NCBI GenBank assembly: GCA_017302895.1
Contig: JAFLBV010000005.1
Span: 1 to 64,000, forward strand
Source of the DNA: Ignavibacteria bacterium
Lineage (GTDB): Bacteria; Bacteroidota; Ignavibacteria; Ignavibacteriales; Ignavibacteriaceae
Reading direction: 5' to 3'
Length of the DNA stretch: 64,000 bases
Below, one piece after another: positions 19,505 through 30,145 of this stretch. Every line of letters starts with the position of its first letter. The stretch's first letter is position 1. Position numbers and translations under genes: made by a program. Below the pieces are notes generated by a model. That model was not told the DNA's origin. It searched no databases and saw only the letters and a program-made list of their open reading frames with translations.

Positions 19505-22087
19505 TTATTTACTTAAAATCATTTTTACTGTTTTCTGGTTGTTACCTGAGACAAGTCTGCAGAAATAAATTCCCGAACTTACAGGTTTCCCGAAAGAATC
19601 CGATCCGTTCCAGTCAACTTCATATGAACCTGCATTCATCGAAGAGTTGTGGAGTGTAGCAATTTCCTTCCCTTGCAGATCATAAACCTTAATGGTTACA
19701 ACTCCCGCAACAGGGACAGAGAATCTGATTTTTGTGGACGGATTAAAAGGATTCGGATAATTCTGTAAAAGATTGAAGTCAACAGGATTATTTCCAAGTT
19801 CCTTAATGGAAGTGGCAGCAGCAGGGGTCGACCAGGTTCCTCTTCCATGTGTATGAACGAATATCTTGTCGTCTGAAGCTCTGTAATCCATATCAAAAAT
19901 GGCAACATTGGGGAGACTCAAGCCATCTCTGTACCATGTTGTTCCACCATCGGTGGTTGTGAAAACTCCAAGGTCAGTACCGGCAAAAACTGCCTCGGTA
20001 CGGGTTGGAACAACCAGAAGTGAATTCACAGGGATATTGGGCAGATTTCCTGAAATGTTAGTCCAGGTCGAACCATAGTCGGTAGTCTTGTAAACTTTAG
20101 TTCCCGCTGCAAAACCGGAATATGAGATATATGCTGTAGCTTCACTTGCCGGATCAACTACTATCCTGGTCGCATACGCAGTCGGGAGACCGTTGTCTCT
20201 GATATTCCATGAGGCGCCACCGTTCGTTGTTACCTGAACTCTGCCGTTGGTACAACCGATATATATAACATCTGAATTGCCTTTTGCAACTGCAAGTGTG
20301 GAGATTGATCCGCCTTCTGTACCCGTACCGTCACCTGTGAGATCACCTGATATGGCTGTCCAACTGGTTGCCTGATTTGTAGTTCTCCAAACTCTGTAAG
20401 TGCCACCCAATAAAATATGGGGGTTGTTCGGATCCATAACAAAAGGAGTTATGAAAAGGGTTCTGTCAGTAGTACCATCAAAAGTTCCGGGTCCAACAGG
20501 AATACCGCTCATCGATTTTACAAAATTAGCACCACCATCGGTTGATTTATAGAAACAGAAATTGGTGTACTCGCCATAGACAAATTCCGGGTTGTTGTAA
20601 TCGACTTCAGTAGCTCCACCGTCACCTCCGATGATTTCTTTCCAGTTGGTTCCTGTTTCAGAAACAAGAGTACCATTATCCTGGGCACCACCATAAAAGA
20701 TGTTTTGAGTCGGGTGAACTGCACCATAATAAAATTGTGTGATTGCGAGGTTATTGTTCAATGCTTCCCATCCGGCACCTCCGGCGAAACTTCTGTAAAC
20801 TCCGCCATCATTTCCGACATAAACTGTATTGGCATTTAGAGGATTAAAAGCAATAATATGATGGTCAGCATGTGCGAAGATAGGGTTGGTTCTTTCGGCA
20901 TCCCACTGAGAAATCTGTTCCCAGCTTGTTCCGCCATTCGTAGAGCCAAACATGTCGAGGCCCGCGGCATAGACGATGTCAGGATTGGTCGGGTGTACAG
21001 CGAGAATGTTGTTGTACCATGCCTGTTGACCCGTGTAGGTAGGGTCTCCCGAAGCAGTTGGTCCTGGTATTGTAACATCATTCCATGATGAACCACCATC
21101 GGTTGTTTTAACTAAAGCAGCACACTGGTTTGTTGTAAGATTCTGACCGGAGGCATAGGCAATCATTGGATTGGAGGGAGCAATGGCAACTACAATTCTT
21201 CCGACTCCCGAGCGTGTGAAGGAAGGAGAGAAAGATTCACCACTGTTCGTTGAGACGAGAACTCTTCCTTGCTGGCTTAACCCCTGAGCAACAAAAATGT
21301 TTGATCCTTTTATGGCAAGATCAGTAACATTTGAATTGTCGCCGAGTGATCTAGGCTGAAAGCTGCCTCCACCATCTGTCGAGTAGAAGAGACCCGCTCT
21401 GGTAGCTGCCCACAGACGCCCGTTTGAAGGGTCTATTGAAACTTTATTGACAAAATAAAAATTCTCATTCATTGTTGAACCAAGCTGTGTCCATGAAGCT
21501 CCACCATCGGTGGTCTTAAAAATTCCTTCACCTTGGAGTGCATCAACATTGAAAAAACCTTCGCCTGTTCCTGCATACAAAACATCAGAATTGGCAGGAT
21601 CTATGCACAGAGCGTTTACTGCAAGATTCTCCATCAGGTCTTTTAAGGGAGTCCAGCTTGCACCGGCATCAGTGGTTTTCCAGACACCACCGCTGGCAGC
21701 ACCAATAAAAATTGTGTTCGTATCCGTCGGGTGAATCACCATTGCCCTTATTCTGCCTCCGATGTTACCCGGACCGTGGGCTGTCCAACTAAATGCTTCA
21801 GTCGTCAGCGGATTTAGATTGAATTTCTCGATATGCTTAAGTGCATTCTCTCTCCAATCGACGGGAATGGAGCCGGTGGCTGACTTCCTTTGTTCGACAT
21901 ACCATTTTATGGCTTCGTCAGGCTGGTCATAACTCATTTTTGATGGTTGCTTTTTCTTCTCGATTTTGAATTTCAAGAAGGCGTCTTTTGTGTAAAAGCC
22001 ATCTGCCTGATTCGCAGTTTTGAAGGTTATCACAGTAAGAACTGAGATAAGAAGGATAGAAAAAAATGAAAAAGTATTGAGTTTCAT
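19505..22087 (-). CDS. T9SS-secreted BNR/sortilin-type beta-propeller protein (paralogue)
   Basis: The start at ATG 22087 is preferred over one four codons upstream because GGAG lies 7 nt before it. The product (860 aa) has a signal peptide (FSFFSILLISVLTVITF) and BNR-type repeats with S.DGG.SW/TTDGGASWT motifs through about residue 760. It closes with a T9SS sorting domain (LLQNYPNPFNPSTKIRF). It is alignable along nearly its whole length with the protein at 15135-18191, down to shared phrases such as NILAVHPTNPDIVYAAGLD versus NIIAIDPTNANIVYAAGLD. It lacks the extra domain before the sorting tail. It is predicted to be extracellular; the ligand is unknown. Confidence 0.88.
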   Translation of the reverse strand: MKLNTFSFFSILLISVLTVITFKTANQADGFYTKDAFLKFKIEKKKQPSKMSYDQPDEAIKWYVEQRKSATGSIPVDWRENALKHIEKFNLNPLTTEAFSWTAHGPGNIGGRIRAMVIHPTDTNTIFIGAASGGVWKTTDAGASWTPLKDLMENLAVNALCIDPANSDVLYAGTGEGFFNVDALQGEGIFKTTDGGASWTQLGSTMNENFYFVNKVSIDPSNGRLWAATRAGLFYSTDGGGSFQPRSLGDNSNVTDLAIKGSNIFVAQGLSQQGRVLVSTNSGESFSPSFTRSGVGRIVVAIAPSNPMIAYASGQNLTTNQCAALVKTTDGGSSWNDVTIPGPTASGDPTYTGQQAWYNNILAVHPTNPDIVYAAGLDMFGSTNGGTSWEQISQWDAERTNPIFAHADHHIIAFNPLNANTVYVGNDGGVYRSFAGGAGWEALNNNLAITQFYYGAVHPTQNIFYGGAQDNGTLVSETGTNWKEIIGGDGGATEVDYNNPEFVYGEYTNFCFYKSTDGGANFVKSMSGIPVGPGTFDGTTDRTLFITPFVMDPNNPHILLGGTYRVWRTTNQATSWTAISGDLTGDGTGTEGGSISTLAVAKGNSDVIYIGCTNGRVQVTTNGGASWNIRDNGLPTAYATRIVVDPASEATAYISYSGFAAGTKVYKTTDYGSTWTNISGNLPNIPVNSLLVVPTRTEAVFAGTDLGVFTTTDGGTTWYRDGLSLPNVAIFDMDYRASDDKIFVHTHGRGTWSTPAAATSIKELGNNPVDFNLLQNYPNPFNPSTKIRFSVPVAGVVTIKVYDLQGKEIATLHNSSMNAGSYEVDWNGSDSFGKPVSSGIYFCRLVSGNNQKTVKMILSK

Positions 22088-22274
22088 TTGACACTCCATG
22101 ATTGTTTAATACTGATCACGCATAATCCCGGTGAGGTATTATATATTTATTTGTAAACTTTGGGGTTGGGTTCGGATTCAGTAATATTAAAAAAGTAACA
22201 CCTCTAAATATAACAATAATTTAAATAAACCGTACATTTAGTTTTAATTTTTTTTCAACTTTTGAAGTTTTGAT

Positions 22275-25121
22275 TTGGCACTCTCGGAAGAGTTTAATTT
22301 ACGGTTGTTCGAACTTGTCTCCGGATATCTCCCTTCAGGGGAAATCGGGCAGTTGTCTGAGCTAATACACAAAGAGACAGTAAAGCACCACTTCCACAGG
22401 GGATGTGAGAATAATTTCTTAAAAATTTTGGAAAGCAGTTTTAACAAGGCAGCACTTGCCAGGGATTTGATAAAATTCCCTCAGCAACTTGAAGTTATTG
22501 TTTCCGTGGCAGCCAACAGTAACTATCTTTCTGATGTGCTGGTTAGAAATCCCGAATTCCTTTACCGGATATTTGATCCCACACATCTGGAATCCCGCCT
22601 TGAAAGAAACCTTTTCAGAGAGACGGTTTTTGATTCAGTTCTTAAGCAGAAATCTTTCGACCATAAAGTACGCAGAATAAAAACCTTCAAACGACAGGAA
22701 ATCCTCTCGACGGGTGTTAAAGACCTGATTGGATATATCGATCTAAAGCGGGCTACAGAGGAACTGTCAAACATGGCTGCCGTTCTGGGTGAGGCTTTGT
22801 TTCTTTGTTGTTTTGAAAAGGTATTGAAGAAGTATGAAATTGATAACATCGGTTTTCCGGAACTTGCCGGGATCAGGAAGGTTGATAAAAAAGATGAAGA
22901 ACTGTTCTCCGGGTTGACGGATTATGCAGTTATCAGTCTCGGAAAACTTGGCGGAAGTGAGCTTAACTACAGTTCCGATATCGATTTGATTGTAATATTT
23001 AATGATAATTTTCGTCTTCCCAATGGACGGGAATATTTCGAACTGCTGAATGAAACAATAATCCTGTTTACGGAATCGGCAGTCACCGTTACAGATTCGG
23101 GTTACCTTTTCAGAGTGGACTTCAGATTGCGACCCGACGGGCATGCTGCTCCTCTTGCAAGAACTTTGCGCGATACCATCCTTTACTATGAGACACGGGG
23201 AGAGAACTGGGAGCGGCAAATGCTGATTAAAGCGGGATATTTTTGTGGAAGTCAGGAGCTTTATCAGCGCTTTATTGATTCTGTTACACCTTTTATTTAT
23301 CCGGCATCTTTCTACTCTTCGCCAAAAGAGCAGGTCGCGCGACTAAGAAACACGATGCTAAGAACGATTGGCGACGATAAAAACATTAAGTTGTTCAAAG
23401 GAGGAATCAGGGACATAGAATTTGGAGTGCAGGCTCTTCAACTCCTGAACGGAGGTAAAAACAAACAATTGAGGACTGGGAATAGCCTGAGGGCGATCTC
23501 CGGGTTGCAATCGTCCAAAATCCTCACAGAAAAAGAGGCAACCTTACTAACAGATGCATACATATTTTACAGGAAGATCGAACATTATCTTCAATTGATG
23601 AATGACAGGCAGACTCATATAATTCCCGATGAAGGTGATTTGCTGCAAAGCCTCTCGAGATTTCTTGGATTCTATCATGTCGATGCCTTTAATGCAAAAC
23701 TCTCCGCATACCGCAAGGAGGTCAGGAGCATTTACGAATCGATTATCGGGCTTGACGAAACGGACCCCAAACCGGCAATTGATCTGTCTTTCTTTAGAGA
23801 TGAAGCAAAAGCGAAAAAGAATCTTCTCTTTTTGAAGGAAGGTAAGGGGTTGATTGAGATAAAGGAATTTGACTCGCGAACTACTGCTTTGTTTCTCGAG
23901 ATTGAACAAAAGCTTCTTTTCCTTCTCTCGGGGCGGAAATACCCTGACAATGCTCTTTCAAATCTTGCCAAGGTTATTCAGCGGAGTGCATTGCCGTCAT
24001 ACTGGTATGAGGCAATGAAGGACGAGTTCCTGATGGATTGCGTCCTCAACTTGTGTGAATACTCTGATTATGCCATAAATTTATTGACAGAGGATCATTC
24101 GCTTAAGGAATTGATCTTTTCAGGGAAAATTTTTGAAAAGATAGATCCTGAATCCGACTATGGTCTGAATACCAAAGCGATACTTTTCCTCTCCGCTTCC
24201 CAGTTTTTTCTTGGGTTCATAGATGAGGCAGAAGCGTCGCAACACATTTCTGATACCATCAGACTTAAGGTGGAAAAACTTCTAAAAGAATCATCACGGG
24301 GAAAAAGCGGATTTTTTGTTGCCATCGCGGGAAGTTTTTCTCTCGGGGAGATGCACCTTTTTTCCGATGTCGATTTAATAGTGGTCTGTGATGACATGAC
24401 CTCGCATCCCGAAATGGAGGAGTGGTTCATTAAGTTGCTGGCAAATATAAGGGAAGAATTGTCTCCACTTACTGCCGATTGCAGGCTCAGACCCGAAGGA
24501 AAATCGGGACAGCTCGTTTGGGACATTAAAGCTTACGAGAACTATTTCAGAAAGAGGGTTCAGATATGGGAGTTGCAGTCGCTAACCAAGATTTCCTTTC
24601 TGTACGGTGATGAAGATTTATATTCTAAATTTATCGGTCTGTTTCTTGAAAAGGTTGCGTGCCTCGATAAAGAGACACTTCGAAAAGAAATTTACGAGAT
24701 GAGAAGAAAACTTTATCCGGCCTCGTTTAGCGGACTAAATAACCTCCCCGATCTCATAAAAGGGAGAGGTGGTGTTACTGACATTGAATTTATTTCTCAA
24801 TACCTCTTACTTTTGGATTCGAATTTTCTAAAATTATTCATGGGAAAAGGTAACCGACGGGTACTCGCAGCACATCACACATCTGCAACTTTGGAGATCG
24901 AGATGATGCAAAACCTTCTGGAGGGATTTGACTTCCTCAGAAAGACAAGACTCGCTGTCGAAGTAATGTACCAGACAAGTAACAATCTTCTTCCACCAAA
25001 GGTGAAAGGGGATAAGCTGTTTAGGTTCCTGGAATTCGGCTCATATGAAGAATTGTATAATATCGTTCAAACATCGCTTAAAAAGAACAATGAAATCTTT
25101 CAAAAATTGCTTAAAGGTTAA
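22275..25121 (+). CDS. glnE: Glutamine synthetase adenylyltransferase GlnE
   Basis: GlnE adenylylates and deadenylylates glutamine synthetase in response to PII and glutamine. Both nucleotidyltransferase domains are present: GKLGGSELNYSSDIDLIVIF (about residue 222) and AGSFSLGEMHLFSDVDLIVV (about 685), each keeping the metal-binding SDxDL. The family motifs FRLRPDG, KGGIRDIEFGVQALQL and KGRGGVTDIEFISQYLLL are also clear. Length (948 aa) is normal. The only plausible start is TTG 22275, since a stop lies 12 bp upstream and no good SD is visible. Its stop overlaps the ATG of the DUF2723 gene (TAATG). Confidence 0.95.
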   Translation: MALSEEFNLRLFELVSGYLPSGEIGQLSELIHKETVKHHFHRGCENNFLKILESSFNKAALARDLIKFPQQLEVIVSVAANSNYLSDVLVRNPEFLYRIFDPTHLESRLERNLFRETVFDSVLKQKSFDHKVRRIKTFKRQEILSTGVKDLIGYIDLKRATEELSNMAAVLGEALFLCCFEKVLKKYEIDNIGFPELAGIRKVDKKDEELFSGLTDYAVISLGKLGGSELNYSSDIDLIVIFNDNFRLPNGREYFELLNETIILFTESAVTVTDSGYLFRVDFRLRPDGHAAPLARTLRDTILYYETRGENWERQMLIKAGYFCGSQELYQRFIDSVTPFIYPASFYSSPKEQVARLRNTMLRTIGDDKNIKLFKGGIRDIEFGVQALQLLNGGKNKQLRTGNSLRAISGLQSSKILTEKEATLLTDAYIFYRKIEHYLQLMNDRQTHIIPDEGDLLQSLSRFLGFYHVDAFNAKLSAYRKEVRSIYESIIGLDETDPKPAIDLSFFRDEAKAKKNLLFLKEGKGLIEIKEFDSRTTALFLEIEQKLLFLLSGRKYPDNALSNLAKVIQRSALPSYWYEAMKDEFLMDCVLNLCEYSDYAINLLTEDHSLKELIFSGKIFEKIDPESDYGLNTKAILFLSASQFFLGFIDEAEASQHISDTIRLKVEKLLKESSRGKSGFFVAIAGSFSLGEMHLFSDVDLIVVCDDMTSHPEMEEWFIKLLANIREELSPLTADCRLRPEGKSGQLVWDIKAYENYFRKRVQIWELQSLTKISFLYGDEDLYSKFIGLFLEKVACLDKETLRKEIYEMRRKLYPASFSGLNNLPDLIKGRGGVTDIEFISQYLLLLDSNFLKLFMGKGNRRVLAAHHTSATLEIEMMQNLLEGFDFLRKTRLAVEVMYQTSNNLLPPKVKGDKLFRFLEFGSYEELYNIVQTSLKKNNEIFQKLLKG

Positions 25122-27097
25122 TGGAAACAGTTAAAAAATTCTACGCCTCCATCACAACGGTTGTTGTATTCCTCGTCTATTATTCAACAATGGCTCCCTC
25201 CGTTCTTCAGATAGACACCGGAGAACTTGCTGCGGCTCAGGCTTTGGCAGGGATTGCACATCCAACCGGATATCCACTATTTACCATGCTCGGGTGGCTT
25301 TTCGCATCGATACCCCTGCCTTTTTCGGTGATTTACCAACTTAATCTTTTCGCAGCGATTGCTACCTCGATCGGTGTTTATTTCTTCATAAAGAGTCTGG
25401 GTTACATTCTTCTGAATTTCTCTGTTTTTGAAAATTTTGCAAAGACAAGAAAATCAGGCAAAAGCAAGTCTTCACGCAAAAATGAGAAATCGAAGCAGGT
25501 GGAAGTGCAGAGTGAAGAGCCCGCAAAATCAGGGTTCACATCGAATGAAATTTTGCTTTTTTCGATTCTTGGTGGATTAATCCTTGCATTTGGGAAAACT
25601 GTCTGGTTCCAGAGCACATCAGTTGAGGTATATTCACTTCATTTGGCGTTGATTTCCGGAGCCTTATACACACTTTTGAGGGCCTTTACTTTGAGTTCAA
25701 AAGTTCGCGTTGATGGGAGCAATACCGGGTTCATTTTACGGAAAGAGATACCCTGGCTTGTTTTTGCAGGTGCTCTGGCTCTTTCATTCTCAAATCATAT
25801 GACAACTCTTTTGATAATTCCGGCAACGGCTTATCTGTTTTTTGTAAGATTTAAATTACAGAAAGAGGGATTCATCACACTTGGGAAAATGCTTGCTCTG
25901 TTTTTCCCTCTGTTGATATTGCTGTATGCCTACCTTCCAATAAGGGCGGCTATGAATCCCGAAATCAACTGGGGAAATCCTGTAGATCTGGAACGAATTC
26001 TTAGACATGTTTCCGGTAAGCAATATCAGGTCTGGCTTTTCAGTTCATCGGCGGCAGCGGCAAAAAATTTCTCAAAGTTCTTTTCGGGACTCCCGGCAGA
26101 GTTCTACCTTTCACTTTTTGCTGCAATTCTTGGAATTGTTTACCTGTTAAAAAGATCTTCAAAGCTCCTGATAACTTCACTTTTACTGATTTTTGGTACA
26201 GTACTTTATGCAATAAACTATGATATCGTCGATCTCGAATCATATTTCCTTCTTGCCTATGTCGGGATATCACTTTTGGCAGTATTTGGGATCATTTGGT
26301 TGCACGAGAAAACTTCGGATATAAAGAAGACAGCGACTCTCGGGGCTGTTTTGGTTTTGGTTCAGGTTGGATTTACATATAGTTCCGTAAATCAAAGCAA
26401 TAATCTGATCTTCGAACAGTATACAAAAGCGATTCTGGATAAAGCTCCGAAAAACTCTCTTATATTCAGTTATCAGTGGGACTATTTCCTTTCCGCCTCA
26501 TATTATTTTCAGCATGTTGAAGGGCTTCGGAAGGATGTGGCGGTGATCGACAAGGAATTGCTCAGAAGATCATGGTATTATAACCAGTTAAATACATGCT
26601 ACCCGTGGCTGACGGCATCGTATAAACCCGAAGCGGATGTCTTCCTAAGGGAAGTGGTACCGTTTGAGAAGGAAATCCCGTATGAAGCTCAAATAATTGA
26701 GAAAGCATACAGGGATGTAATTCTGGCGATACTTCTGAAAAACATGAAGGACAGACCCGTATTCCTCGCTCCCGAACTCGTTGATAAAGAACTTGCGAAC
26801 AAGGAATTTGAATTGCCGCCAAATATTAAACTTGTGCCCGACCTCTTCTTTTTCCGTCTGACTGATAAAGACGAGTACATTCCGGCTCCTGATCCTGATT
26901 TTACATATCATACAGGTGGTGTGGATAATATATACACAGAGCAGATTCGTTTATTGACGGGTGCCATGCTATTAAGAAGAGCGCAGTATGAACTCTCTTA
27001 CAACAAAAAAGAGAGGGCAAAAGTCTATATTGATAAAGTGATTAAAGATTTCCCGGGAACTCAGGTTCCCCCCGAATTCATGGAAAAATTAAAATAG
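25121..27097 (+). CDS. DUF2723 membrane protein (GT-C-like)
   Basis: The 658-residue protein has about ten N-terminal transmembrane segments and a soluble C-terminal third. The DUF2723 hallmark lies at residues 29-55 (DTGELAAAQALAGIAHPTGY). The family is common in Bacteroidota and related to the protein O-mannosyltransferase-like GT-C glycosyltransferases; some members are implicated in O-glycosylation of exported proteins. A cytosolic K/S-rich loop (about 105-135) is unusual. Here the Asp-Thr-Gly-Glu replaces the usual DxGE. It is coupled to glnE by a 1-bp overlap, which says little about function. Confidence 0.85.
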   Translation: METVKKFYASITTVVVFLVYYSTMAPSVLQIDTGELAAAQALAGIAHPTGYPLFTMLGWLFASIPLPFSVIYQLNLFAAIATSIGVYFFIKSLGYILLNFSVFENFAKTRKSGKSKSSRKNEKSKQVEVQSEEPAKSGFTSNEILLFSILGGLILAFGKTVWFQSTSVEVYSLHLALISGALYTLLRAFTLSSKVRVDGSNTGFILRKEIPWLVFAGALALSFSNHMTTLLIIPATAYLFFVRFKLQKEGFITLGKMLALFFPLLILLYAYLPIRAAMNPEINWGNPVDLERILRHVSGKQYQVWLFSSSAAAAKNFSKFFSGLPAEFYLSLFAAILGIVYLLKRSSKLLITSLLLIFGTVLYAINYDIVDLESYFLLAYVGISLLAVFGIIWLHEKTSDIKKTATLGAVLVLVQVGFTYSSVNQSNNLIFEQYTKAILDKAPKNSLIFSYQWDYFLSASYYFQHVEGLRKDVAVIDKELLRRSWYYNQLNTCYPWLTASYKPEADVFLREVVPFEKEIPYEAQIIEKAYRDVILAILLKNMKDRPVFLAPELVDKELANKEFELPPNIKLVPDLFFFRLTDKDEYIPAPDPDFTYHTGGVDNIYTEQIRLLTGAMLLRRAQYELSYNKKERAKVYIDKVIKDFPGTQVPPEFMEKLK

Positions 27098-27108
27098 AAA
27101 GAAGCAAA

Positions 27109-28137
27109 ATGTTAGAATTAATTAAAAAATTAGATCCGACAAACCAGTTCGAGGTTTTGTTAAACTCTTATAAACAAATTGAAAACGCTCTCGAAAACGA
27201 GTTCGATATAAATCTTGATGTGTCGCGTATTAAAAAGATTGTCATTTCAGGTCTTGGTGGCTCTGCCATCGCCGGTGATGTTTTCTCGTTATGGGCAAAG
27301 GATGAGCTAAAAGTGCCCTTGTTTGTGAACAGAAACTACGGAGTTCCAAACTTTACTTCGGCTGATACACTTGTGATTTGTTCCTCTTACTCAGGTTCAA
27401 CGGAAGAGACTCTTTCAGCTTATGTGGCAGCCGGTGAAAAAGGAGCAAAGCGGGTTTGTCTTACCACAGGCGGGACTCTGAAGGTATGGGCTGAAAGGGA
27501 TGGAGTAACTGCCGTTCCGCTGATGCCCGGCTTTCAACCGAGGTTCGCTCTCTACACTTCATTTTTTAATATTCTAAATCTCTTTTCAAAACTCGGCCTG
27601 GTTAAGAAGGATGATGAACTTGTTGCAAGAATTGTGGAGAGATTGAAAAAGAAAGGCGAAGAGTTCTCGCAACCCGGAAATTCTGCTTACTCTATCGCTG
27701 CCGAGGTTAACGGAAAACTTCCTTTAATTTACTCTGCTGCAGGTGTTACTGATTCGGTTGGTACCAGATTAAAAGGTCAGTTTAACGAGAACGGTAAAAC
27801 TCACGCATTTCACAATATTTTCCCCGAAATGAATCACAATGAAATTATCGGATGGGAAACCTACGGTGTAATTAATGAGTCATATTTTGTATTTGAAGTG
27901 CTGGATGATACAATCCACCCCCAAATCAGAAAACGATTCGAAGTATTCAATGAGATTCTCGGTAAACTTAAAGTTCCCGTTGTCATGATTCAGAGCAATC
28001 TTCCGACATATCAGGAGAGACTGTTCGATATGATTTACTACGGTGACTGGATCACCTACTACAGGGCAATCGTGTGGGGAAAAGACCCAGTTGAAATTGA
28101 TTACATACATTTATTAAAAGAAAGACTTAAACAGTAA
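27109..28137 (+). CDS. Bifunctional phosphoglucose/phosphomannose isomerase
   Basis: This SIS-domain isomerase interconverts glucose-6-phosphate or mannose-6-phosphate with fructose-6-phosphate. Motifs are ISGLGGSAIAGD (about residue 46), VICSSYSGSTEETLSAY (about 89), and the late EMNHNEIIGWE with the catalytic Glu/His. The 342-aa length and the C-terminal PGI/PMI domain match the archaeal/bacterial bifunctional type rather than classical Pgi. It starts 11 bp after the DUF2723 gene, with the sugar supply for glycosylation as a possible link (inference). Confidence 0.92.
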   Translation: MLELIKKLDPTNQFEVLLNSYKQIENALENEFDINLDVSRIKKIVISGLGGSAIAGDVFSLWAKDELKVPLFVNRNYGVPNFTSADTLVICSSYSGSTEETLSAYVAAGEKGAKRVCLTTGGTLKVWAERDGVTAVPLMPGFQPRFALYTSFFNILNLFSKLGLVKKDDELVARIVERLKKKGEEFSQPGNSAYSIAAEVNGKLPLIYSAAGVTDSVGTRLKGQFNENGKTHAFHNIFPEMNHNEIIGWETYGVINESYFVFEVLDDTIHPQIRKRFEVFNEILGKLKVPVVMIQSNLPTYQERLFDMIYYGDWITYYRAIVWGKDPVEIDYIHLLKERLKQ

Positions 28138-28168
28138 CAGTTCGTGAAACTGGAACTTATTAAAAAAT

Positions 28169-30145
28169 ATGATAGATATAGTTAATCTCTCCCTGCAGTT
28201 TGGCGGGAAATACCTTTACAAGGATGTTAATTTTAAAATTAATGCCGGTGATAAGATATCTCTTGTTGGTTCAAACGGTACGGGAAAATCATCACTCCTC
28301 AAGATGTTGAATGGATACATCGAGCCTGAAAAAGGGGATATTTTCAAAAGGAAGAATATTGCCATTGGCTATCTTCCTCAGGAGAATGTAACCCACAAGG
28401 GGAGAACTCTCCTCGAGGAGGCTCTCGCCGGTGTTCCCAATTTGAAGGAACTGCAGGAAAAAGAAGCTGAAATAACCTCCTTGTTAAATGATCCCGAATC
28501 TGATCCCGCTGAAAGGGACGGACTTGTTGAGCAGCTCGGAGAAATTCATCTGAGGCTCGAGGAGATCGATTCCTATTCCGCAGAGGCAAGAGTTGAAAAG
28601 GTTTTGCTGGGTCTTGGATTCCAGATGAGTGATTTTGAAAAACTCACCGATCATTTTTCCGGTGGCTGGCAGATGAGAATTGCCCTCGCCAAGATGCTTA
28701 TCGCTGAAAACGATCTTTTGATGATGGATGAGCCTACAAACCATCTCGATATCGACTCCCTCGAATGGCTGACAGGTTTCCTCAAGACTTTCAAAGGTGC
28801 ACTATTGCTGGTCTCTCACGACCGCCGTTTTGTGAATGCGGTTACGAACAAAACTCTTGAGATTTTCATGAACGATTTCTCGGTTTTTAACGGCAATTTC
28901 GATCACTATTTGAAAGCAAAAGCTGAACGGGATGAGCGCCTTGAACATGAGTATGATCAGCAACAGAAAAGAATGAAAGAAATTCAAAGTTTTGTTGATC
29001 GTTTCAGATACAAATCTTCCAAAGCGAAGCAGGTGCAAAGCCGGGTGAAGATGCTGGAAAAATTTGATAAAATCGATCTTCCTGACTTTGAGAAAGGTAT
29101 TGCTTTTAAATTCCCGGAACCTCCAAAAACTGCACAGATTGTATATGAATTAAAAAATATCACAATGAGGTTTGGAGATAATCTGGTTCTTGATAAAATC
29201 GATTTACGGGTCGAAAAAGGTGACAAGATTGCGTTTGTGGGTCCCAACGGTGCGGGAAAGTCAACTCTCTCAAAGATTATTGCATCCGTTCTGAAACCAA
29301 CTTCAGGTGAAAAAATATTGGGTTACAACACTTCGATAGCATGGTTTTCACAGGAGCAGAGCGAGGTACTTGATCCCGAGCTCGATGTCCTTGAAACAAT
29401 TGCATCTGAATCAGGTGACATGACACTTCCCCAAATCAGGGCTCTTGCAGGTTCATTCCTTTTTACGGGTGATGATGTTTTCAAGAAAGTCGGGGTTCTC
29501 TCGGGTGGTGAAAAAAGCAGGGTGGCGCTTGCACTTCTTCTGTTGAAGAAAGCCAACCTTTTGATTCTGGATGAACCTACGAACCATCTTGACTACACCA
29601 GTAAGCAGGTTTTGCAGAATGCACTTGTAAAATTTTCAGGTTCTCTGATAATTGTTTCCCATGATGTCGATTTCCTTCAGCCGATCGTGAACAAGGTTGT
29701 TGAAATCAGAAGAGGCTCTTTCAAAATCTTCCCGGGTACGATTGAATATTATCTCCGCAAGAGAGGTGAAGAGATGATGGAGAGGGACAACCTCTCAGGA
29801 CGGACAGGAAGTGTCAAGACGGAAGATTCCGCTGCTGTAAACCGAAAAGACCAAAAGCGACTCGAAGCTGAATTAAGAAACCGCCGCTATAAGGCAACGA
29901 AGCATATCAATGATAAAATAGAAAAAATTGAATCAGAGATTGCTTCACTTGAGAAGAAGGTCCAGGAGTGTGAAATGGAGATGGAAAAACCTGGTTTCTT
30001 CGACAATGCCCGTGAAGCTATGCAGAAAACAAATCAGTATCAGCAACTCAAGGAAGATATCGAAAAGAAAACCGCCAAATGGGAAGCCCTTCAGTTTGAA
30101 CTGGAAGAAATTGAGAAAGCTATTGACTCAGCTATGAACTATTAG
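28169..30145 (+). CDS. ABC-F family ATPase (Uup/EttA type)
   Basis: This soluble protein has two ABC domains and no membrane part; ABC-F proteins act on ribosomes. Domain 1: GSNGTGKSSLLKML (about residue 35), signature FSGGWQMRIALAKML, Walker B LLMMDEPTNHLD. Domain 2: GPNGAGKSTLSKII (about 357), signature LSGGEKSRVALALLL, LLILDEPTNHLD. A charged interdomain linker (about 245-305) and a C-terminal coiled coil (about 560-655, K/E-rich) resemble Uup-like members. Length is 658 aa. It is the last gene of the plus-strand series from glnE. Confidence 0.95.
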   Translation: MIDIVNLSLQFGGKYLYKDVNFKINAGDKISLVGSNGTGKSSLLKMLNGYIEPEKGDIFKRKNIAIGYLPQENVTHKGRTLLEEALAGVPNLKELQEKEAEITSLLNDPESDPAERDGLVEQLGEIHLRLEEIDSYSAEARVEKVLLGLGFQMSDFEKLTDHFSGGWQMRIALAKMLIAENDLLMMDEPTNHLDIDSLEWLTGFLKTFKGALLLVSHDRRFVNAVTNKTLEIFMNDFSVFNGNFDHYLKAKAERDERLEHEYDQQQKRMKEIQSFVDRFRYKSSKAKQVQSRVKMLEKFDKIDLPDFEKGIAFKFPEPPKTAQIVYELKNITMRFGDNLVLDKIDLRVEKGDKIAFVGPNGAGKSTLSKIIASVLKPTSGEKILGYNTSIAWFSQEQSEVLDPELDVLETIASESGDMTLPQIRALAGSFLFTGDDVFKKVGVLSGGEKSRVALALLLLKKANLLILDEPTNHLDYTSKQVLQNALVKFSGSLIIVSHDVDFLQPIVNKVVEIRRGSFKIFPGTIEYYLRKRGEEMMERDNLSGRTGSVKTEDSAAVNRKDQKRLEAELRNRRYKATKHINDKIEKIESEIASLEKKVQECEMEMEKPGFFDNAREAMQKTNQYQQLKEDIEKKTAKWEALQFELEEIEKAIDSAMNY

